From: Candidatus Woesearchaeota archaeon
Lineage (GTDB): Archaea > Nanobdellota > Nanobdellia > Woesearchaeales > JACQSR01
Length of the DNA stretch: 17,142 nt
Assembly: GCA_023255615.1 (NCBI GenBank)
Contig: JAHFLI010000007.1
Span: 1 to 17,142 of the forward strand
Direction: 5' to 3'
The notes beneath the pieces are model-generated. The model saw only the letters and a list, made by a program, of their open reading frames with translations. It did not search any database and was not told where the DNA came from. Shown here piece after piece: positions 13,681 to 17,142 of this stretch; within the stretch, counting starts at the first letter, position 1; every line of letters starts with the position of its first letter. The position numbers and the translations under genes are program-made.

Positions 13681-14877
13681 ATGTTTTCCTTTCTTAAAGA
13701 GAAACTGAAAGCAGCAGTATCAAAGCTTTCTGGGAAATCTGAAGAGAAGAAAGAAGTGATTGCTGAACCTTCTATTGAGAATCCAGTTATTACTCAAGAA
13801 AGAGAGATTACTTCTCACGATATACAGAAAAAAGTTATCCATGAAGAAATAAAAGAACAAGAACATAAAGAAGAAAAGAAAAAAGAATTATTTGTTGAAC
13901 CACTTCACGATAAAAAGAAAGAAGAAATAATTCATAAAAGAATTCCACTGAAAGAAGAGATTCCAAACAAAGAAGATGTACAAGAAATTATCCCGGAAAA
14001 AAAAGGTTTTTTTGAATCTATTAAAGAAAAAATAACGACAACAACAATATCAGAGAAGGAATTTTCTGAGTATTTTGATGATCTTGAAATAGCGTTACTT
14101 GAGAATAATGTTGCGGTGGAAGTGATTGATCGATTGAAAGGAGATTTGGAGAATGTTCTCGTTCATTCCTCTGTAAAGCGAGGTCAAGTGGAAGAGATGA
14201 TTGAAGATACCCTAAAAAAAAGTTTAGATTCTATTCTTCAGCCAGAGAAGATTGATTTTTTATCGCGCGTGAGATCTAAAAAGCCATTCATCATTTGTTT
14301 TGTCGGTATTAACGGTTCTGGAAAAACAACCACGATTGCGAAAGTTGCTCGATTATTGCAGAAAAATGATATAAGCTGCGTTATTGCTGCAGCTGATACT
14401 TTTCGTGCCGCTGCAATTGATCAACTTGAGTATCATGCACAAAAACTTGGAATTAAAATGATCAAGCATGATTACGGTGCGGATCCAGCTGCTGTCGCCT
14501 TTGATGCTGTCCATCATGCTGAAGCAAAGAATATTGATGTCGTTTTGATTGATACTGCTGGTCGATTGCATTCTAATTCGAATCTCGTTGAAGAAATGAA
14601 AAAGATTATTCGTGTCGCAAAACCTGATTTGAAGATCTTTGTTGGTGAGAGTATTACTGGAAATGATTGCATTGAGCAAGCGCAAACTTTTCATCAGGCT
14701 ATTGGTATTGATGGTATTATTTTATCTAAAGTAGATGTGGATGAGAAAGGAGGAACAGCTGTTTCGGTAGGATATGTCATCGGAAAACCCATTCTTTTTC
14801 TCGGAACGGGCCAAGAATATGATGATTTACAGATGTTTGAGCCCTCTGTTGTCATGAAGGGCTTGGGGCTTGCTTAA
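13681..14877 (+). CDS. ftsY: Signal recognition particle receptor FtsY
   Basis: FtsY is the membrane-associated SRP receptor GTPase that docks SRP-ribosome complexes for co-translational insertion. In the 398 residues, 1-110 are a lysine/glutamate-rich A region with little globular character. An N domain follows (about 110-195), then the SRP-type G domain: GINGSGKTTT (209-218), AAADTFRAAAIDQLE (236-250), DTAGR (291-295), SKVDVDEKGG (349-358, the archaeal-style variant of TKLDGxxKGG) and LGTGQEYDDL (374-383). An AGGTG Shine-Dalgarno variant lies 5 nt before the ATG, and only 2 bp separate it from pfdA. Its stop codon overlaps the stop of the convergent helicase gene within the tetranucleotide TTAA. 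Confidence 0.95.
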   Translation: MFSFLKEKLKAAVSKLSGKSEEKKEVIAEPSIENPVITQEREITSHDIQKKVIHEEIKEQEHKEEKKKELFVEPLHDKKKEEIIHKRIPLKEEIPNKEDVQEIIPEKKGFFESIKEKITTTTISEKEFSEYFDDLEIALLENNVAVEVIDRLKGDLENVLVHSSVKRGQVEEMIEDTLKKSLDSILQPEKIDFLSRVRSKKPFIICFVGINGSGKTTTIAKVARLLQKNDISCVIAAADTFRAAAIDQLEYHAQKLGIKMIKHDYGADPAAVAFDAVHHAEAKNIDVVLIDTAGRLHSNSNLVEEMKKIIRVAKPDLKIFVGESITGNDCIEQAQTFHQAIGIDGIILSKVDVDEKGGTAVSVGYVIGKPILFLGTGQEYDDLQMFEPSVVMKGLGLA

Positions 14878-15536
14878 TCAAATTCTATTTCTCCATCGTA
14901 ATAGATTCCTTTTTCCAGTTTAACTGGTCTCCATTCATCAACAATTAATGCCGCATTCAGCCATTCAGCAAGTTCTTTTGGATTACCGATCGTTGCAGAT
15001 AATGCTACAATTTGCGCTTTCGGAAGAATAGATCGAAGGATAGTTAATACGATTTCCAACGTTGGACCACGACCAGGATCATTGAGGAGGTGCACTTCAT
15101 CAACGATAATGCAACCAATTCTCGTGACCCATGGTGAATGATGACGAATTAAACTATCTAACTTTTCAGAGGTGGTGATGATCAAATCATATTCACTTAA
15201 TCGGGCTTCAGTCGTGTCAAAATCTCCAATAGATAACGCCACGGTGAAGACATGTTCATATTTTTTCTTAAATTCCTTATACTTTTCTGACGCCAGAGCC
15301 TTTAAGGGAACAATATAGACTGCTTTCTTTTTGTTCTCGAGAATGGTCTTAACAGCTGCAAGTTCCCCAATAAGAGTTTTTCCTGAAGCAGTCGGCGTAC
15401 AAATGAGAACATTCTTTCCTTCAAGAAGGCGAGCATTTATTGCTTTAACCTGAGCCGGTCGAAATTCAGTGATCGATGATTCAAACAATGTAAATACTTT
15501 TTCTGGAATACGTCCCTTTATCTCTTTGACATTCAT
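14874..15536 (-). CDS. Hel308/Ski2-like helicase, first RecA domain only
   Basis: The 220-residue protein carries all superfamily 2 motifs of RecA domain 1: FRPAQ (Q-motif region, 25-29), Walker A CTPTASGKT (46-54), VPLKALASEKYKEF (Ia), the GDFD segment, TTSEKLDSLIRH (125-136), the DEVH box (DEVHLLND) and ALSATIGN (motif III). The sequence then runs through the interdomain linker (RPVKLEKGIYYDGEIEFD) and stops. Hel308-type enzymes are about 700 residues with a second RecA domain, winged helix and ratchet domain; none is encoded here, since ftsY occupies the next bases on the other strand. It is either half of a split helicase whose second part lies elsewhere, or a degraded but still open gene. 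Intact motifs and a well-placed TATA box argue for expression. Only domain 1 is seen, so unwinding by this chain alone is unlikely. Confidence 0.85.
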   Translation of the reverse strand: MNVKEIKGRIPEKVFTLFESSITEFRPAQVKAINARLLEGKNVLICTPTASGKTLIGELAAVKTILENKKKAVYIVPLKALASEKYKEFKKKYEHVFTVALSIGDFDTTEARLSEYDLIITTSEKLDSLIRHHSPWVTRIGCIIVDEVHLLNDPGRGPTLEIVLTILRSILPKAQIVALSATIGNPKELAEWLNAALIVDEWRPVKLEKGIYYDGEIEFD

Positions 15537-15537
15537 A

Positions 15538-15553
15538 TGGTCTCATGTTCACT
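15538..15553. repeat. 16-bp direct repeat, copy 1
   Basis: TGGTCTCATGTTCACT, identical to 16025-16040. This copy lies in the spacer between the helicase and membrane-protein genes. Like copy 2 it contains ATGTTCACT (Met-Phe-Thr), the start of the aminopeptidase. The two copies bracket the membrane-protein gene with a period of 487 bp. Confidence 0.8.
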
Positions 15554-15558
15554 CCTCT

Positions 15559-15566
15559 TTTTAAAT
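15559..15566 (-). promoter_or_regulatory. TATA box of the truncated helicase gene (leaderless)
   Basis: ATTTAAAA on the leftward strand, centred 26.5 nt before the ATG at 15536. It lies inside the segment bracketed by the 16-bp repeats. Confidence 0.6.
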
Positions 15567-15590
15567 GTTTTTTGTTCGAAAAGAAAAAAC

Positions 15591-15598
15591 TTATAAAT
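15591..15598 (+). promoter_or_regulatory. TATA box of the YdjM-like gene (leaderless), decides the start
   Basis: TTATAAAT, centred 25.5 nt before the ATG at 15620. The frame extends upstream to an ATG at 15545, but that would precede the predicted transcription start and encode an atypical N-terminus, so 15620 is chosen. Confidence 0.7.
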
Positions 15599-15619
15599 GG
15601 GTTTGGCCGAGGTTTTTTT

Positions 15620-16042
15620 ATGTCTCCTTTACATCATTTCATTATATGCTCCATTCTTGTCATCATATTCTTTCCGATTTTTGGTTTCAAGACGGTTATG
15701 ATTTTCGTTGGTGGGTTTCTTATTGATATCGATCATTATTTTTGGTATGTTGTTAAGAAAAAAAATTTGAGTTTGATCACGTGTCATTATTACTATCAAG
15801 AGGTTATGGAGACGTTGGAATATAAGGAGGTTGAGAATGTATTATTTATTTTTCATACGATTGAATTCTTGTTGTTTATCGTTCTTCTTTCTTTTTTCAC
15901 CTCTTATGCTCTTTTGTTCTTGTTTGGCTATCTTCCTCATGTTATTCCTGATGTCATTTTTGAAATGAAAATGTGGAAAAAGAAGGTTGTTTCGTATTCG
16001 ATTATTCAATTTTTAGCGCAACGGTGGTCTCATGTTCACTGA
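15620..16042 (+). CDS. Small membrane protein, YdjM/DUF457-like putative metal-dependent hydrolase
   Basis: The 140-residue protein has about three to four hydrophobic segments (8-35, 73-103 and shorter ones). A pattern of conserved-looking polar residues sits at membrane boundaries: His5-His6 at the N-terminus, LIDIDH (34-39), His79 in FHTIEF, and GYLPHVIPD (103-111). This arrangement of HH, DxDH and GYLxHxxxD recalls the YdjM-type membrane-bound metal-dependent hydrolase family, whose substrates are largely unknown. I assign the family from the motif pattern only. It has its own leaderless promoter and its last codons overlap the start of the aminopeptidase by 11 bp, so the two may be cotranscribed. 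The gene is bracketed by a 16-bp direct repeat, hinting at insertion or duplication. Confidence 0.7.
   Translation: MSPLHHFIICSILVIIFFPIFGFKTVMIFVGGFLIDIDHYFWYVVKKKNLSLITCHYYYQEVMETLEYKEVENVLFIFHTIEFLLFIVLLSFFTSYALLFLFGYLPHVIPDVIFEMKMWKKKVVSYSIIQFLAQRWSHVH
16025..16040. repeat. 16-bp direct repeat, copy 2
   Basis: TGGTCTCATGTTCACT, identical to 15538-15553. Here it is doubly used: in one frame it encodes the final SHVH of the membrane protein, and in another it provides the start codon and first residues (MFT) of the aminopeptidase together with part of its Shine-Dalgarno-like GGTGG. Confidence 0.8.
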
Positions 16043-17105
16043 TGAAGTCAGGCGATTTTTAGAACGCTATAATTTGGTCGATACGGCGAAAGGAGCATCA
16101 AAGATCGCTGAACGGGTGTACAAAGAATGCGTTGCTCCAAAGAATGAGAAAATTTTGATTATAGGAGATGTTGGTGCGTCTAATCGTCATATCTCGCCCT
16201 TAATGGCTACATCTTTCTATATGGCGGCGAAAAATTTGAAGTTAAATGCTGATTTGTTTTTGCAAACTCCTGCAGTTTCCGGGCAGAAAGCTCATGATGC
16301 TGTGGTCAATGCATTAGACCAGCTACAGGAAAATAGTATTATTCTTCTATTTGTTTCGACACGATTAGGTGAAATGGGTAAGTTGGGAAATAGTTTCCGC
16401 AAATTTGTCAAATCGAGAAATCATCGTTTTATGTCTGCACCAAGTTTAGGATGTTTGGAAACAAGTCAGTTTACGGATATGATTCGTGCCATTGATCTTG
16501 ACTATCCTGAAATCCAAAAAAGGGGTGCAAAATTAAAAGAGGTTCTTGATGCAGGATCTGAAGTACATATCACCACAAAAGTCGGGACGGATTTACGTTT
16601 TAACATTGAAGGCGTTAATTCCATTGCTAACACTGCTGAATACAAGCTTCCTGGAACAGGAGGAAATATGCCCTGTGGGGAAGTCTATATGGCACCAAAA
16701 GGAAAAGAAAATGTGGAAGGAAAGATTGTTGTTGATGTTTCATTGTGTTATCGAGAAGGAACTATTCTTCTGAAAAGGCCAGTTACTTTATACATTGAAA
16801 AAGGAGATTTGGTTAAAATGGAAGGTGGCTCAGAAGGATTTTATTTACGTGATACCATTACATGGGCTGAAACAAAAACGAAAAGTCCCGAGAATATTCG
16901 AAAAGTGTGCGAATTAGGCATCGGGATCAACAAGCAAGCAAAATGTTTAGGAGCAACTATTCTTGATGAAAAGGCATATGGAACTGCACATATTGCCATT
17001 GGATCCAATTATTGGTTCGGCGGCCCGATCTATGCTGTCACTCATTTTGATCAAGTGTTCAAAAGCCCTCGCATTGAGGTAGATGGAAAACTCATCAAAA
17101 TTTAG
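16032..17105 (+). CDS. M29-like leucyl aminopeptidase family protein
   Basis: The 357-residue protein matches the aminopeptidase T/leucyl aminopeptidase family (M29-like, also related to NicX dioxygenases). Features are GNMPCGEVYMAP (211-222, with Glu217 a likely metal ligand), CELGIGINKQAKCLGATILDEK (293-314, with Glu294), AHIAIGSN (319-326, with His320), FGGPIYAVTHFDQVF (329-343, with His338 and Asp340) and a C-terminal VDGKLI. Enzymes of this family release N-terminal residues from peptides using two metal ions; whether this one is a peptidase or a NicX-like dioxygenase cannot be settled by eye. The ATG at 16032 has a GGTG Shine-Dalgarno variant at 16023-16026 and overlaps the upstream gene by 11 bp, so internal translation from that transcript is expected. 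Confidence 0.88.
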   Translation: MFTDEVRRFLERYNLVDTAKGASKIAERVYKECVAPKNEKILIIGDVGASNRHISPLMATSFYMAAKNLKLNADLFLQTPAVSGQKAHDAVVNALDQLQENSIILLFVSTRLGEMGKLGNSFRKFVKSRNHRFMSAPSLGCLETSQFTDMIRAIDLDYPEIQKRGAKLKEVLDAGSEVHITTKVGTDLRFNIEGVNSIANTAEYKLPGTGGNMPCGEVYMAPKGKENVEGKIVVDVSLCYREGTILLKRPVTLYIEKGDLVKMEGGSEGFYLRDTITWAETKTKSPENIRKVCELGIGINKQAKCLGATILDEKAYGTAHIAIGSNYWFGGPIYAVTHFDQVFKSPRIEVDGKLIKI

Positions 17106-17142
17106 AGAAGAATAATTTCTTTGCTGCCGAAACTTCGCTCGC
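17102..17142 (-). CDS. Possible C-terminal end of a convergent gene
   Basis: On the leftward strand one frame is open from the window edge and ends in TAA at 17104-17102, giving the tail ERSFGSKEIILL. This stop shares bases with the TAG of the aminopeptidase, as do other convergent stop pairs in this window. Another frame stays open a little longer (stop at 17095), so the assignment is uncertain. Product unknown. Confidence 0.25.
   Translation of the reverse strand, partial: ERSFGSKEIILL

Noticed and set aside
15545..15619. Upstream start (MFTPLFKCF...) for the YdjM-like protein
   Set aside because: The TATA box at 15591-15598 lies inside this extension, and the extra residues come from the direct-repeat copy rather than from the protein family.
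1..17142. tRNA, rRNA, CRISPR, insertion sequence or riboswitch
   Set aside because: All spacers were read on both strands; they are short and hold only TATA-like elements, the one palindrome and the 16-bp repeat. No cloverleaf, repeat array or transposase signature was seen.

Overview
The window is compact, AT-rich archaeal chromosome. Archaeal markers are a prefoldin alpha subunit next to FtsY, two PurP-type FAICAR synthetase family proteins, a Hel308-like helicase domain, and TATA-box promoters. Several genes look bacterial-type: a one-chain GuaA, a 323-residue PRPP synthetase, PurF with Fe-S cysteines, and a RimB/RimK pair. This mix would fit a DPANN-like or euryarchaeal lineage, but I cannot place the lineage from the sequence alone. 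There are no rRNA or tRNA genes, no CRISPR array and no insertion sequence. Nearly all spacers are under 150 bp, and no gene-free stretch reaches 300 bp.

Region 1 (1-8351) is a purine nucleotide biosynthesis island. purD (cut by the window edge) and purF diverge from a shared promoter region that contains a 26-bp imperfect palindrome. A second divergent hub drives purP, a diverged purP paralogue and guaA leftwards, and purA rightwards. A small, very acidic protein of unknown function lies between guaA and purF. Together these cover the first two committed steps (PurF, PurD), the formate-dependent formylation step (PurP) and parts of both branches from IMP (PurA to adenylosuccinate, GuaA from XMP to GMP). 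The middle steps, IMP cyclohydrolase, IMP dehydrogenase and PurB are not in the window.

Region 2 (8340-11031) is a tight leftward operon with two ATGA overlaps: a RimB-like retropepsin, a RimK-family ATP-grasp ligase with a C-terminal extension, and a polytopic ferric-reductase/YedZ-like membrane protein fused to a Rieske domain. This is the least conventional gene set here and the best candidate for a new functional association.

Region 3 (11127-14877) has asd leftwards and prs-pfdA-ftsY rightwards from a shared 88-bp promoter region. PRPP synthetase makes the substrate of PurF. Region 4 (14874-17142) has a helicase gene consisting only of the first RecA domain, a small membrane protein of YdjM-like appearance flanked by a 16-bp direct repeat, and an M29-like aminopeptidase.

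Promoter architecture is uniform. Eight of ten promoter-proximal genes have a TATA box centred 24.5-26.5 nt upstream of the start codon, which predicts leaderless mRNAs. The other two (purF and the acidic protein gene) have the TATA box 37-41 nt upstream and carry a Shine-Dalgarno-like sequence. This rule was used to choose several starts (purA, the YdjM-like gene, prs).
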